Shown here in pieces: positions 23,731 to 36,512 of a stretch of DNA of 64,000 nucleotides (positions within the stretch are counted from its first letter, which is position 1; every line of letters starts with the position of its first letter). The stretch spans positions 1,491,148-1,555,147 of the forward strand of contig NW_003101682.1 of assembly GCF_000003855.2 (NCBI RefSeq), in the 5' to 3' direction. The notes below the pieces were generated by a model that made no database searches, was not told where the DNA came from, and saw nothing but the letters and a program-made list of their open reading frames with translations. This DNA comes from Blastomyces gilchristii SLH14081 (taxonomy: Eukaryota > Ascomycota > Eurotiomycetes > Onygenales > Ajellomycetaceae). The position numbers and the translations under genes are program-made.

Positions 23731-25942
23731 ATGCGTGAAATCGTACGTTTTTGACCCCCATTTTGACGCGTCGTTCGAATGAACCGTTGTCATCTTACCC
23801 TTGTCCATGCCCATCGCCCCCCTCCCCCCCCAACTGCATCCCCCTTTTCTTGATGTCCAATTCTGCATCAAACCACATCCACCTGCCCCCAACAGGCCTT
23901 CTTAGAATCACATAACGGTAGAATGTGCGAACTTGACTGCTAACGTGTTTGTTGTTTGATTTTTTGTTTTGTTTTGTTTTTATCTAGGTTCACCTCCAAA
24001 CCGGCCAATGCGTATGTCGACTCAAACCCATCCCCAAATAACATCCACCCTCCTCTTGGTTTGCGTGATATTGTTACTTGGGAGAGCATCTGTTGTCTAA
24101 CTGTTGGAGCCTGCTGCTGAAATAGGGTAACCAAATTGGTGCTGCTTTCTGGTATGTCAAAAGTTCCTTCCCCTCCCCGCTGCCATCTCAGATATGACAA
24201 AACACATTGCGTGTTGTTGCTCTGTTTACATATTTTTATACTGACAACTCTCTTCTCCTTATAAATAGGCAAAATATCTCTGGCGAGCATGGCCTCGACG
24301 GCGCCGGCTAGTAAGTTTTACAGTCAAGAATACATATATAATTATGAAAAATCTCGATTCCTAACTCGATAAATAGCTACAACGGGTCCTCCGATATCCA
24401 GCTTGAACGCATGAACGTCTACTTCAATGAGGTGGGAGAACGCTTCCCACCCTTCGAGAGCAGCTATCAGTCTACTAATAGGAATATCCCCCGTAGCTAC
24501 CGAAAAGAAATATGTCCCCCGCGCCGTCCTCGTCGACCTCGAGCCCGGCACCATGGATGCCGTCCGTGCCAGTCCCTTTGGCCAGCTTTTCCGCCCAGAC
24601 AACTTCGTTTTCGGCCAGTCCGGTGCTGGAAACAACTGGGCCAAGGGTCATTACACCGAGGGTGCTGAGCTGGGTCGACCAAGTCATCGGCGTCCTCCCG
24701 CCGTGAGGCTGAAAGGCTGTGACTGCCTCCCAGGGCTTCCAGATCACTCACTCCCTTGGTGGTGGTACCGGCGCCGGCATGGGTACCTTGCTGATTTCCA
24801 AGATCCGGGAGGAATTCCCAGACCGTATGATGGCCACTTTCTCGGTCGTTCCTTCGCCAAAGGTTTCCGACACCGTTGTCGAGCCTTACAATGCCACCCT
24901 CTCCATCCATCAGCTCGTTGAGCACTCCGACGAGACCTTCTGTATCGATAACGAGGTATAGTTTCGATATTCATTTTCGTATATCTTTTGCGGCCAATTT
25001 TATATTTAGTTACGAATTTTTCTAATTTGGATATTATCACAGGCTCTGTATGATATCTGCATGCGGACTCTCAAACTCTCTGAGCCATCTTACGGTGACC
25101 TCAACCATCTCGTGTCCGCCGTCATGTCTGGTGTGACCACCTGCCTGCGATTCCCTGGCCAACTTAACTCTGACCTTCGGAAACTCGCTGTCAACATGGT
25201 TCCATTCCCTCGTCTCCATTTCTTCATGGTCGGATTCGCCCCTCTTACTAGCCGTGGAGCATACTCCTTCCGTGCTGTCACCGTCCCTGAATTGACCCAG
25301 CAGATGTACGACCCTAAGAACATGATGGCTGCTTCTGACTTCCGTAACGGCCGTTACCTCACCTGCTCTGCTATCTTGTAAGTCTTCTCGAGTCACCTCC
25401 CCCACTTATTATTTTCCCCTCTAACCTCTTTTTCTTCCCCTTTTAGCCGTGGTAAGGTTTCCATGAAGGAAGTCGAGGATCAGATGCGCAACGTCCAGAA
25501 CAAGAACCACACCTACTTCGTCGAGTGGATCCCCAACAACGTGCAGACTGCTCTCTGCTCCATCCCTCCCCGTGGCCTCAAGATGTCCTCTACCTTCGTT
25601 GGAAACTCCACCTCCATCCAGGAGCTCTTCAAGCGTGTCGGTGACCAGTTCACTGCTATGTTTAGGCGCAAGGCTTTCTTGCATTGGTACACTGGCGAGG
25701 GAATGGATGAGATGGAGTTCACCGAAGCGGAGAGCAACATGAACGATCTCGTTTCTGAGTATCAGCAGTACCAGGATGCTAGCATTTCTGAGGGAGAGGA
25801 TGAGTAGTAAGTTCTTTTCCCCAACGCTCCATTTTTCTTTCTCTGGGACTTGATCACTATATCATATCTCTATTCACCAATTTGACTAACCAATCTTCTT
25901 TCAAACAGCGTTGAGGAAGAGATCCTTGAGGGCGAGGAGTAG
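23731..25942 (+). pseudogene. Beta-tubulin gene, frame broken as assembled
   Basis: Structural subunit of microtubules. Nine exons: 23731-23742, 23988-24011, 24126-24151, 24269-24310, 24377-24431, 24497-24955, 25043-25377, 25447-25806 and 25909-25942, all with GT-AG introns and the tiny leading exons typical of fungal benA genes. Protein landmarks: MREI start, [40 protein letters not shown] (GTP-binding signature), [16 protein letters not shown], acidic tail. Exon 6 is damaged: one G is missing at its acceptor, and four extra bases lie between 24665 and 24735 (GGG, CCC, AAA and CCC runs each one too long). A spliced message would meet TGA at 24704. Everything after 24735 is clean. Phe167, Glu198 and Phe200, the benzimidazole-binding positions, are wild type. 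Consensus error is likelier than real inactivation because the gene is normally essential. Confidence 0.85.
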
Positions 25943-27180
25943 AGTTTTCGAGGCAAATAAGCGTATAGTGAAGCGAAGAGCCTAAAGAGGCGTGATTTTT
26001 GAGCCTACTTAATCAATTACTTCTATCTTTTAAGGTTTTGTTGTGTTTTTTTTCCTTTTCGTTCATTCTATTAATTTATATTCTGCTCTTCTTTTTTCGG
26101 TAGCGATGAATCGAATTTTTTTCCAAGACCATGGACCAAGATAAATACTACGTTCTTTGTGTTAGGTATTCATGAAAACGAGAGAAACCTGACACTTGGT
26201 GATGATGCATTGTTTTATGTGAAGAGTAAACTTTGTTCTATGTTGCTCAATGGGAGCAGAGGAGGTGAGACGTAGGAGAGTGAGGTTTTGAGGTTTGAAT
26301 TGAATGTCTATGCAGCAAACCTTTCGGTTTTTCAAGCTCCGTACACTTTGCTTTTTCTTTTAATGTTTACATTCAGTCTTCTTTTTTTTTTTTTTTCTAA
26401 GGATGGCTAGCGGTACGGCACCAGAAAAAGAAAATATAAGAGAGAGCCTACAGTAGTATGCTTGTTTGAGCGCGACTGCTGTTCTTTTTTTTTTTTTTTG
26501 GTTGTGTTATCTATCGTACATCTATCTATATGAGAGAGGAGCATGAAAGTCTTCAAAAGATATATATATATATAAAGAGTGAATTAAAAAAAGAAATTGA
26601 ATGCTTAGTTTATATCTATCCTCAACATTGGTTATGTCAAATTATATTCCAGCCAGAGAATAAATCCTCTGATCTACAATCCATATCACACAGTGATGGA
26701 AAATACTGTTCTTGATGGGTAACTAATCATTTGTTATACATCCTAATCCTTAGTCCCAGTCCTAATTCTAAACCTAGTTAATCTCCCCTGACCCCTTCAA
26801 CGGGAACGAAATCAAATGTTAGAATAGGAATGACGAGCGAGCAGTGATAATTACACATAAGATGATGAGGGCGAAAAAATGGGAGAAAAACAAATTACAA
26901 AGAAACAAAGTGCTCTCCCTCACCTGGATAAAGGAGAAGGCGAAAAAAAAAAAAGGGATTCATTCTTCATTCATTCATCTTCAACATTCCCCTTCCCCCT
27001 CTTTCCACATAGACATCCAAACACCAAACCATGTCAACATCCCGAAGGATTCGCAAAGAAAGAGAGAAAAAGAACACATCCCATAACCCGTCCTCGACAT
27101 ATTTCAACGAGGAGCAAGGTACCCATTTCTATTCATTCCGTTCTTACCATCTCCAACCGAAGCGGCCCCCTCGGCTCCCC
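25943..27180. other. Intergenic region between beta-tubulin and the Cus2-type gene (convergent)
   Basis: The two flanking genes converge here, so the region should hold both 3' ends. No gene is supported; short frames at 26530-27086 lack family resemblance. T-runs lie at about 26382 and 26487, and a short TA repeat at about 26562. Confidence 0.5.
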
Positions 27181-29166
27181 TCAACCCCCACCCTCTAGCC
27201 ACGACCCAAATTTATCCAGCCGCTCAGCCTCCTCTTCATCAACCTGTTCACTATCTTCTTCCGCCTCAACATTAGCAAGAGTAGTACCGGCGGCTGCTTG
27301 CTTCGAGCTCGATTTCTTGAACCGCTCGCTACCGTCGGCGATGTATGCTACCACCCGTGTGCCGGAGAAGAAGCGGCCATCCATTTTCTGTATATAAAGG
27401 TGTAAGCGTTGTTGTTAGATTAAATTTGTTCTGACGGTTGATTTTTTTTTTTTTTTTTTTTTTTTTTCTTGGGTTTGGGTGGGAATTATCCAACCCAACG
27501 CACCTGAACGCAGATGTTTGCTGATTCGACATCAGAGAACCGGACGCTCGCCACACCCTCTTCCTCTTTATCATACAATACGACATTCGTGACCTCGCCT
27601 AGCTTTGAGCATTCTTGTCGAATGTCTTCCTTGATATCTAGGATTGCAGCTGGGTCCTCCTGTAAGGCATTAGACGCGCTTTGAGTCAATATAGGACGGA
27701 CGTTAAAAGGGCTTTTATTTTCGTTGTGAGAAGATAAAAACGGAACTGATGCTCGTACCTCGAGTTCTTGCAGAGTAAACATATGCTTCAGAATAACCAC
27801 CCTATCCCATCGAGATGAACTTGGTGGGACCGTCGATGGTTCATCATCGTCCCAGTCGGCAAGTTTACTATAGAGAGGTAGATACCGAAATGTAAGCGAA
27901 ACGTGAACGTAAACTTGTGCTTGAATACATTACAAAAAGAGTTTTGTTTAAACAGTGTTAAAGAAAGCATAAAGGATACTACGAACCTATTCAACCGTTG
28001 AGTTTTCCTCATGATTTTCCTCTTCTCACTCATATTTGGCTTGGCGGGTGCCTCCTTTTGCGCCTTGAATGAGAAATCTGCCGCCTGCACCTTCATCTTG
28101 CCCTGGGGGCCTGTTTCTCCAAATCTAAAATCCGTATCATCAAGCATCTGGATGGCAAGGTTTACAGATTCGGGGCGGAAGTATACAATCAGTGCATCTC
28201 CCTTGAACTTCCCTTCGTCGTCAGTATATAATTTTATGCGTGGCCGCCGGCGGTCGATTTCCTCGGCGATGACGCCGCATTTGCTGAATACATCGTTCAC
28301 TTCTTCCAGTGAGGCATCGAGTGGGATTGACGTAACGTAGACGGCGGTGTTTACGCGAGGTCTTTTGGCTTTGGGCGCCTGAGTCTGTTTGTTGGCCTGG
28401 ACAAGGGTGGTCGTCATTGTATTAGCTTCCGAGTACATACGATCTATTGTGCGAGAGGAAAGGAAATTGAGCGTTATTGACTGACCTCTTCGCCATTGGA
28501 TAATTCTTCCGTTTCAGTCGTCGTTGCTGCTGTTGTTTGAGATCGGCGGGCTCGTGTTCATCTACGCCTTCAACTTTATACGCCTCTCTCTGTTGTTCTA
28601 AGAGGGCATCGTCCACCTATTTACTTCGCCCAACAGACCAAAATAAACAAAAACGGTCAAGCAATTAGAATAGTGTCCTGCATCCAACGGGAATGTAGGA
28701 TGATATTTGATTTTCCTTGACCCCTGATACCGGAGGCGAAAACAAGTAGAGTAGTGTCCGATGGAAGAAAGCTTGGGTATTGTATATTTTTGCGCCCAAG
28801 AGGAGACTTTCCCAGGTACACTATCTGTTTGCCTTCTGTGTCCGCCGGCAACTTATTTTTGGCCTTCCCGATGCTGAGATGCAGCCATCATGGGGGATGG
28901 TGGAAATAACCAAAGCAACGGCCCTTGTTGCGCCAACCAGTACAGAGAGGGGAAGAACAAGAGTTTCATGAACTGCCTACCAAGGGAACCCATCTCTTCA
29001 GCGCATCATCATACTCCCATTCTGACCCATCCTCCGCTTCCAAGTGGTATTTTTTATCGAGCTTAGAATAGGAAATCCGGTAATCGTCATCGAATTCGTC
29101 GGGGGTTTGCGGGAAGCTCGCTCGAGTGGTGGTGCCTTGTTCTGGAGGAATTGGAGGCGCCTCCAT
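27181..29166 (-). CDS. Tat-SF1/Cus2-type U2 snRNP-associated splicing factor, one-base frame error in exon 2
   Basis: Likely spliceosome factor acting with U2 snRNP and SF3b. Six exons on the minus strand: 29166-28981, 28616-28486, 28396-27987, 27867-27759, 27659-27504 and 27387-27181. An acidic N-terminal part ends EWEYDDALKRWVPL; RRM1 starts AVYVTSIPLDASLEEVNDVF; the second RRM (VVILKHMFTLQELE to VVAYIADG) contains GRFF, the R-x-F signature of a U2AF-homology motif, which in this family binds SF3b1 ligand motifs. The tail is acidic. The intron ahead of exon 3 has a clear CTAATAC branch site. The exons total 1199 bases; one more base in an A-run of exon 2 would give 1200 (399 residues) and turn the end of exon 2 into ELSNGEE, consistent with homologues from memory. 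So a single-base deletion near 28500 is likely. Intron 5 contains an A26 run. Confidence 0.8.
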
Positions 29167-30184
29167 GGTTTTTGGTGGTTTGCTGGGTGGAAATATAGAA
29201 CTGAAATGGAGAGTTGGTCAGAAGAACCGACGGAGAATTAGATATATATATATATGCAAGTGGTCTGATTGCGAGCCGCTGTATGGAGAGATAGTTTAGC
29301 AGAAGAATGGTTGGATAGCAAAAGCAAACTATGAGGAAGCTCCGAGGCGAATGCCGCTTTACCGAAATAAGCTTAGTTCCGTTTACATACTGCGTTACAT
29401 AAGAGCTGACAACAATCAGCCAAAACATGGAGATAAACAACAGAATGGTTGCGGAGCTCACCTTCCCTTCCCTCTCGATTTTTCAGAAAAAGACTATTGT
29501 CAATTCAAGTTTGAGACTTTCGGTGCTTCTTTCTCCAATTTGGTGCACTGCTATGCTAACTCAGAGTGTCTCTGGAAGTGGAAGATTATGATAATTATTT
29601 GTTCCTTGGCCCCAAAGCACCATTCACTTTTAAACCACGCTGGTAGTCTAGGTTCCCCATAAATCAGTGATGGTTTGGACTTTATCGTCCACTATCTACT
29701 CCCCGAGTAGGCTGAAGAGGAGGCAAGAAACCTCCCAGATGATCTATATGTGTTCATGGTGGGTGGTGTACGTCCCGCCAGTATCAAGCAGGATTCAGAA
29801 TTTCCCGGGCCAATGCTTCTCGACTTTGACAAAGCACTGTTGGTGCAGAAGAGTCTGTTGACCAGCCGGACTATGGCCTTGCTCACCCACGGTGGTTAGA
29901 TCAAGCTAGCATGTCCGGCCGCTTTATTCGGGTGATGTTCGCGTGATATTCCAGTGACCTCCTGGAATACTACCTGCATCACAGTCTGTGCAGGTGCAAG
30001 AGATAAGCACACTGTGAAATAGTTCTAAATGATTAATGAAAATTTGTGCTGAATGCAGGCAGAATAGTTATAAAATGGGGGTTGTCATCATAGTGTCAAT
30101 TGGGCGTTGTGTGGTTTTCTTCATCTGTTCAAGGTGCCTTATTCAAGATGGAGTGATCTCTTGCTGCATTCAATAACATTTTCA
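29167..30184. other. Region upstream of the Cus2-type gene to the edge of the island
   Basis: About 1 kb that should contain the promoter of the minus-strand splicing gene. No complete gene is supported. A 62-codon fragment at 29711-29899 is listed separately. GC content stays balanced until the boundary near 30.4 kb. Confidence 0.45.
29711..29899 (+). pseudogene. Possible coding fragment, unrecognised
   Basis: Between an upstream in-frame TAG and the TAG at 29897-29899 there is an open stretch of 62 codons with protein-like composition: AEEEARNLPDDLYVFMVGG near its start and LLDFDKALLVQKSL in the middle. It has no suitable start codon and no recognised family. It may be the last exon of a decayed gene or chance. 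I name it only because its composition differs from the low-complexity frames around it. Confidence 0.25.
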
Positions 30185-30186
30185 TT

Positions 30187-30356
30187 GATATTGTCACACT
30201 CCCGGCCGCGCCAAGGCCCTGTTGCGGTTCCACACGGCCCATCGCTTCCATGCGGATGATTCCATCCATCCCGCAGGCCGTTTGAACCGGTTTCCAACCA
30301 CCCTATGACATCATTCGGATATATCATAGGAAGATCCGATTGATGGATATGAGAAC
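30187..30356. repeat. Dispersed repeat, unmutated copy
   Basis: A GC-rich stretch (GATATTGTCACACTCCCGG to ATATGAGAAC) has a same-orientation, mutated relative at 57835-58004. Nearly every CC, CG and GG here reads TC, TG/CA or GA there, while CA and TG are unchanged. No terminal structure or coding frame allows a family call; it could be part of an LTR or a DNA transposon end. Confidence 0.7.
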
Positions 30357-31056
30357 CCCACTTCTATACAAGGTCAGCAGATTACTCTTCCTTGGCAGTG
30401 AGGCACTACTGAGGTATCACTCCAGCTATTCTCACTTATGAAATGAAAGAAGAGTATCTGTTCATTATCTATATAGAATAGCTAGATACTGACTTCTTAT
30501 TAAAAAAGTCAGTGATTTATTTTTCTTCTACTAAAATATATACAAGAGTTACTATATTTCTTATACAATCTTCTTAGTATACTAAGTATTATATATGTGA
30601 TATTCTCATAATAACTCTATAGCTTATAAGCTCACTATTTAAGTAAGATAGTTAAGCTTATTTATATAACTTTCTTAATAACTATCTTTATATAACACTG
30701 TTAACTAGTCATCACTTTAGTTCTATTATATTATAATTCAAATCACTTAATCTGATTACAAGTTTGAATCAGTTAAACTCTATTAATAGATTAATATAAT
30801 CTTATATATCTGTACTAAGACTGATCTAATCTTATTCTCTGAGAAAAACTTCATATTATTCTCTAGAGTATGTATATCTCTATCTCAGCAGAAGTCTGAG
30901 ATTTCTGAACTTACTATATACTTTGATATAGACTCTTTAACTACTCTATCACTACTACAGCCTCTACACATCTATATCTATTATAAAGATAGAGAGATTA
31001 AGATCAGAGATTCTCTAAGTTATAAAAGAAACATATTATCTGAATTTCATAGCTTT
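30357..31056. other. AT-rich relic flanking Gypsy element A
   Basis: Composition changes at about 30.42 kb from balanced to AT-rich. No gene or recognisable repeat ends are seen. Together with 36851-36955 and 43234-43943 it forms the ancestral sequence into which elements A and B inserted. Confidence 0.5.
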
Positions 31057-31389
31057 TGTAAGAGATCTATGTTAAATAGATCAGTATAATATTGATAAGT
31101 CTTATATAACAAAGATAAAAATGTTAAAGAAGAAAAGAAAGAGAAAGTGTGAGAATCAGTGATTAAGATAAATATTTATACATGTATGTAATGATGTATA
31201 CAGTGAAGCTTCAGAGTGAAAGAATATACATATATTCATAGCAGCTGAGAATCAGTGATTGAGAATGATTAAGAATCAGAGTATATATTACACACATTTG
31301 TAGCAGCTGAGAATCAGTGATTAGAAATGAAAGAATCTATGAAGTGTAATGAAATAGTCTATATAATTAATCAGGCACAGCTCACTACA
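31057..31389 (-). repeat. 3' LTR of element A (heavily mutated)
   Basis: 333 bp, same length as its partner at 36513-36845. In the distal half almost every CG, CC or GG of the partner is changed to TG/CA, TC or GA here. Confidence 0.9.
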
Positions 31390-34300
31390 TTAGTCTTCTT
31401 CTTTCAGAAGCAGTTCTTATCAGTCAAGAGCTGCTGTTTTGAATAATACAGAACTTGAAGTTCAGATCAGTTAATCATAGCTGACTCATTTCACAAAATA
31501 TTATCAGCTGCAGCTGTGAAATCTCTTATTGAGAATATTCTCAATCTCTCACTTAAGCTTATTATCTTCTTCTATGATGTCTGATGACTATCAGTCAGAA
31601 GTCAGCTGAGAAGAAAATGAATCAGTGACAGTATAGTGAAACAAGCTTGTATAAAATATATCATGAATCTCTGATAATATGTTAAGACAGTAGTTATAAC
31701 TATCTAGAACTTCTATCACTTTATATCTGATATAACAGTAATCTAGTGTATGAGATGAATATGTGATTTATATATTCTTAAGATTCAATTATATCAGATC
31801 TTCTATCTTATATTATTCAGTGAGATCTTGATAAACATTGATTTAATTCTCTTAATCTTATTTCACAGTTGCTATGAAAATCTCTGCTCAATCACAGATA
31901 TCTCAGAGCTTTATTACTATATTATCAGTGATCTGAATTGAACTGTAAGAGTTCAGTGTGAACTGTGTAATCTCTAGAAGATTCAACACTTTCATGTGAT
32001 ATTTATATATAAGAAAGAACAGACTTATATCTATTGAAATAACATCTCAACTGTTGATAGTGATCTCTGTATATAGAAGAAGATTATATCAATTATCTTA
32101 TAAGTAATTACAGAACTTATAAAGATAATTCTTTATAATTTGAATTATCTATTCTGATGTACTATCAGTCTCAGAGTGATAGACAGTTGACAGACAGTGT
32201 ATAATCTTGAGAACTTAACAGATTCTAGTTCAGAGAGTGCTTATGAATTAACAGCTCTGATCTGATACTATGAATCTCAGTAATTTATACATTTAATAAA
32301 ATAGACTCTGTAGAAATGCTTCAGTAACTTGTTCAGTATTTATCTTATTACAAGATTTCAATATTATATCTTTGCTCAATTGATTCACAATGATCAGAAT
32401 ATTTCTACAATTCTTACTCTTAGATAGATTAATAGTAAAGTCAATTACTATATCTTATCAGATTCTATCAGAAATATCAAGTGATTTCAGTAGATCTTTT
32501 CTACAGTTCTTTTATAAGATAATAGAAGAACAGCAGTTACAGTTTCAGATAAAGTATCTAATACTATTCAATATCTCAGATTAATAGAACTCTCAGAAGA
32601 TTATTCTATACAGTTATTCATAGTTTGAATAATCAGTTATATATGAATCATGTATCTCTTATATTATCTGAGTATATAAGAGTTTGAAGTAAGAGACTCA
32701 GTGTCATTCACAGAATTATAGAGTGTTATTATCATTAATTAAACATTCTGAGATATCAGTTCTTACATATAATTTTGAGAGAAATTAGAATGCTTCTTAT
32801 TATACTGCTTCAGTAAGTATTTAAAGAAGTTCATTAGTTTGAGCTGCTGTATGCTATAACTCATCTAATATAGATTCAGAAGAAGTTAAGATATCAGTGA
32901 TAGTTCTAATCAGAGAAGTATATATAGTGCTGTGAGCTATTTCATCTTGATTAACTAGTATCTTCAGATTTAAGAGTCAGTGCTCTCAGTTCATTCAGTA
33001 AGTATCTGTTATATTGAATGATATATCTTACTCTTGTTATAAGAGAGTATTTATCATTGAGTTCTGACTGCTAGAATAATAGTGTATTATAAAATGAAAG
33101 CAGCTTAAGAACTCAGATCATTATATCTATTATTCTATAAGTTTATAAGTAGTTATAAAGTATTTGAGATTCTTATAATCTGTGATTATCTTAAATTCAG
33201 AGATACTTCAGAGTTCAGAGTCTCATTCTTCTAAACAGTGTATAATTATGAGAAATTCTTCTAAACAGTGTATAATTATGAGAAGTTTCTTGTTATAGAT
33301 CTCATAATTGCATTCAGTGAGACTCAGTTTCTTAGATATGAAAACATATAATTGTAGAATATCTTGATTATTATATTATAATATCACTTCTTCTAATATA
33401 TAGTTAGAGAAATCAGCTTCAATAACTATCTTATAATCAGAATCAAATATTATCAGCAGAGAAGTATTAATAAACATCTTCTTTATCTATATAAATGCAG
33501 CTTCAGTGTCTGCTGATTATTGAAATACTGAGTCTTTCTTAGTAAGATCTGTAAGTGGTCTTACAATATCTGAGAAGTTTTATATAAATCACTGATAGAA
33601 GTTAGTAAATCTGATGAAGTTTTGTACATCTTTCACAGTACACAGAGCTTTTCATTCAAGAATGACAGAGACTTTCTCAGAATTCATTTGAATTCTCTTA
33701 TCAGCTTCTATAATAAAACCCAGATACTTGATACTCTTGACTTTAAAATTATACTTATCAATATCTATCAGTAGTTCTGCTTCTTATAACTGTTATAATA
33801 TCTTTCACACATATTCTTGATATTCTTTTCTAGATTTATCAGTGAAGATGAGAATATTATCTAGATAAGCAGATACAAACTTATTAAGAAAATCTCAGAG
33901 CACTTAGTTGATATACTTCTGAAATATACTGAGAGTATTAGTCAGTTCAAAGAATGTGACTATTCATTCAAAGAGATTATAACATGTTCAGAATACTATA
34001 AGTCATTTATCTTCTTCAGTGATATGAATCTTATGAAACACAGTGATAATATCTAGTTTTATAAATTATTAAGCTTGTCTGATTCATGCTAGAATTTCAT
34101 TGATGAGAGATAAGAGATATCAATCTTTCTTTATTAATCTGTTCAGATCTTGATAGTTCACACAGAATTGAAGTTCTTCATCTGGTTTTTTTATGAAGAG
34201 AATAGAGACTGCAGTGAAAGAGTTATTAACACATATAAATTCTTTATTCAACAGATTATTAAGTGTCTTTTAAAGAAGAAGAAGTTCATCTCAGAACATG

Positions 34301-36512
34301 TTATAAAGAGAGTCTTATAACAGTTTAGAGTTCTTATCATTCTTTTTCTCTAACTTAATACTGTGATTCACTTCAGAATCTTATAAGAAGAGTATATTTA
34401 TAATATTATCTTATCAGAAGATATCTAAATATTCATGATATTATTGAGAGAGTTTTGTACAAGAATCTGTTATTATAATACAGAATAACTTTTCTAGAGC
34501 CTTTTTAATATCAGTCAGACTGATAAAATAGATTGATATATAATTCTACTATTAATGAACTTATCAGTAACTCTGTCAGTGATTTTGATGATGACTTCTT
34601 TTTCAGAGTATTTCATAAGCATTGACAGAGATCTGTGTAAGATTCATAGTCTTGTAAATATTATCTTCATGAATTCTATTATTATTAGAGAATATCAAGC
34701 TTCTGTTTCAAGTATTCAGTAAGATGCCTTATTCAGATAGTCAGACAAGTTCTAACATAAGATTATAATTAAGATTATTAACTTCATATGCATAGACATC
34801 TTCATATTGATATTCTCTCACATCTATGTTTAATTTCATTATATAACAGATACAAACATCTTTCAGATCATTAAATACTGCAAGAAGTCAGAGTTTTGAT
34901 AAAGAAATACACTGAAGATTATAATATCTTACAACTGAAGATTTTATCATTGTATAGTAATATAGACTGCTGTCTATCATAGCTTTCATATTATATATAT
35001 TATTAATCACAGTAGATATAAGAATTGTATTCATTATTATCTTCTCTTTAAATTATTATCATCTGATCTCTTCAAGCTTCTGTTTATAAATTTGAACAGA
35101 AGCTAATCTTTTCTCTGTTTCACTGAAATATTCTTATAGTTATCTTTCAAATCTTTCTTCACTGTAATGTGATTGATATGAACAGACACTGATCTTTCTC
35201 TTGAGTATAAAGATACATAGATTGATCAGCAGTTGAAAGCAATGTGTTCTGATCAGTTACAGTTGATATACACTTTACATTGATGTTAATCAGCAACTTC
35301 TTCAGAAGTGATTTCAGAAACTCAGAAGCCTGTTTGAATAGTGAAAACTCTTACTTATATATAGACATTTGAATCTATTCAGTTTATAACATCTGTATCA
35401 TTGCTGTTACTTCTCTTTGATATAAGTGTATAAGTGACTGAGATGTAACATCTTCTATCACTATTCTGTATACTCTTGAGCTTGATAAGACAGTCATTTA
35501 ATGTCTGAAGCTGTGTACAGAAGTCTTTATAAGTCTGGTCTTCATTTATACTTATAAGAGTCTGTAAGAGTTTGAAAGTCAATATCTTCTTAAGCATACT
35601 AATCTTCATTCAATTCTCTCAAGATTAATCATCTACTTCTAGAATCTTGATGTTGAAGTCAGAGATGAATGTTGTAAGAGAAGTATTTCTCTGTTAAATA
35701 CTCTGTAATCAATCTAATACTTTCTATTATATAATAGTGTCTTGAAACAGAATATCAAGATACTTTATAATATTATCAGATATTTGTAATACTGATTCAT
35801 ATACTTTTATTCATGAATAAAACTTCTATTTTATGCAATCTTTCAATTATTCATTAATATATTAATCTTGATTAATTAATGAACTGATGATATCTTTATC
35901 TATACTTAGTTTTATAAGTATTTTCATTCTCTATGATGAGTAGAGAGTGAGATTAGAAGTATTAAAATATATAGAAGTATTTAAGCATTCTTTCAGCACT
36001 TTTATATTCAATTCTGTAGATATTGAAATTGTATGAGTTAATTATTAAATCTCTTCATATTGAAGTTGTTAAGTTATATGTATATCTGCTATCTATTACT
36101 GTTATAATTTCAACATTACTCAGAGTCACTGTGATATTATATCTATACTCATATTTAAGAGTTTCATATTATCATTAGATATGATTATATCAATTGTCAG
36201 ATATATGATATCTGTGAAATCTGAAGAAATGTAATCATATTCTCATACATCTGAGTGTCAGAACTCTCAGATCTTTCACTGATATTCTCTTATAAGATCT
36301 TATTCTCTTCATAAGATCTTATTACAGAGTCAGAATGACTGATAAGTAAGCTTCTATCTAAGAACTCAGTGTCTGCTTAACTGTTTGACTGTTTCTCTAT
36401 TTCTTATATATTATTATATATTTGAATATCTCTTGATAAATAATTATTTCTAATGAGAAGATAATATGTAAATAATTATTTTCTAATAAGAAGATAATGA
36501 ATATTTTTATAG

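Noticed and set aside
23461..23754. Open frames in the beta-tubulin leader
   Set aside because: They are translations of TCC and CCA microsatellites.
28444..28485. A 42-base intron between exons 2 and 3 of the Cus2-type gene
   Set aside because: Too short for this genome's introns and leads to a stop; the 89-base alternative has a CTAATAC branch site and joins family-like sequence.
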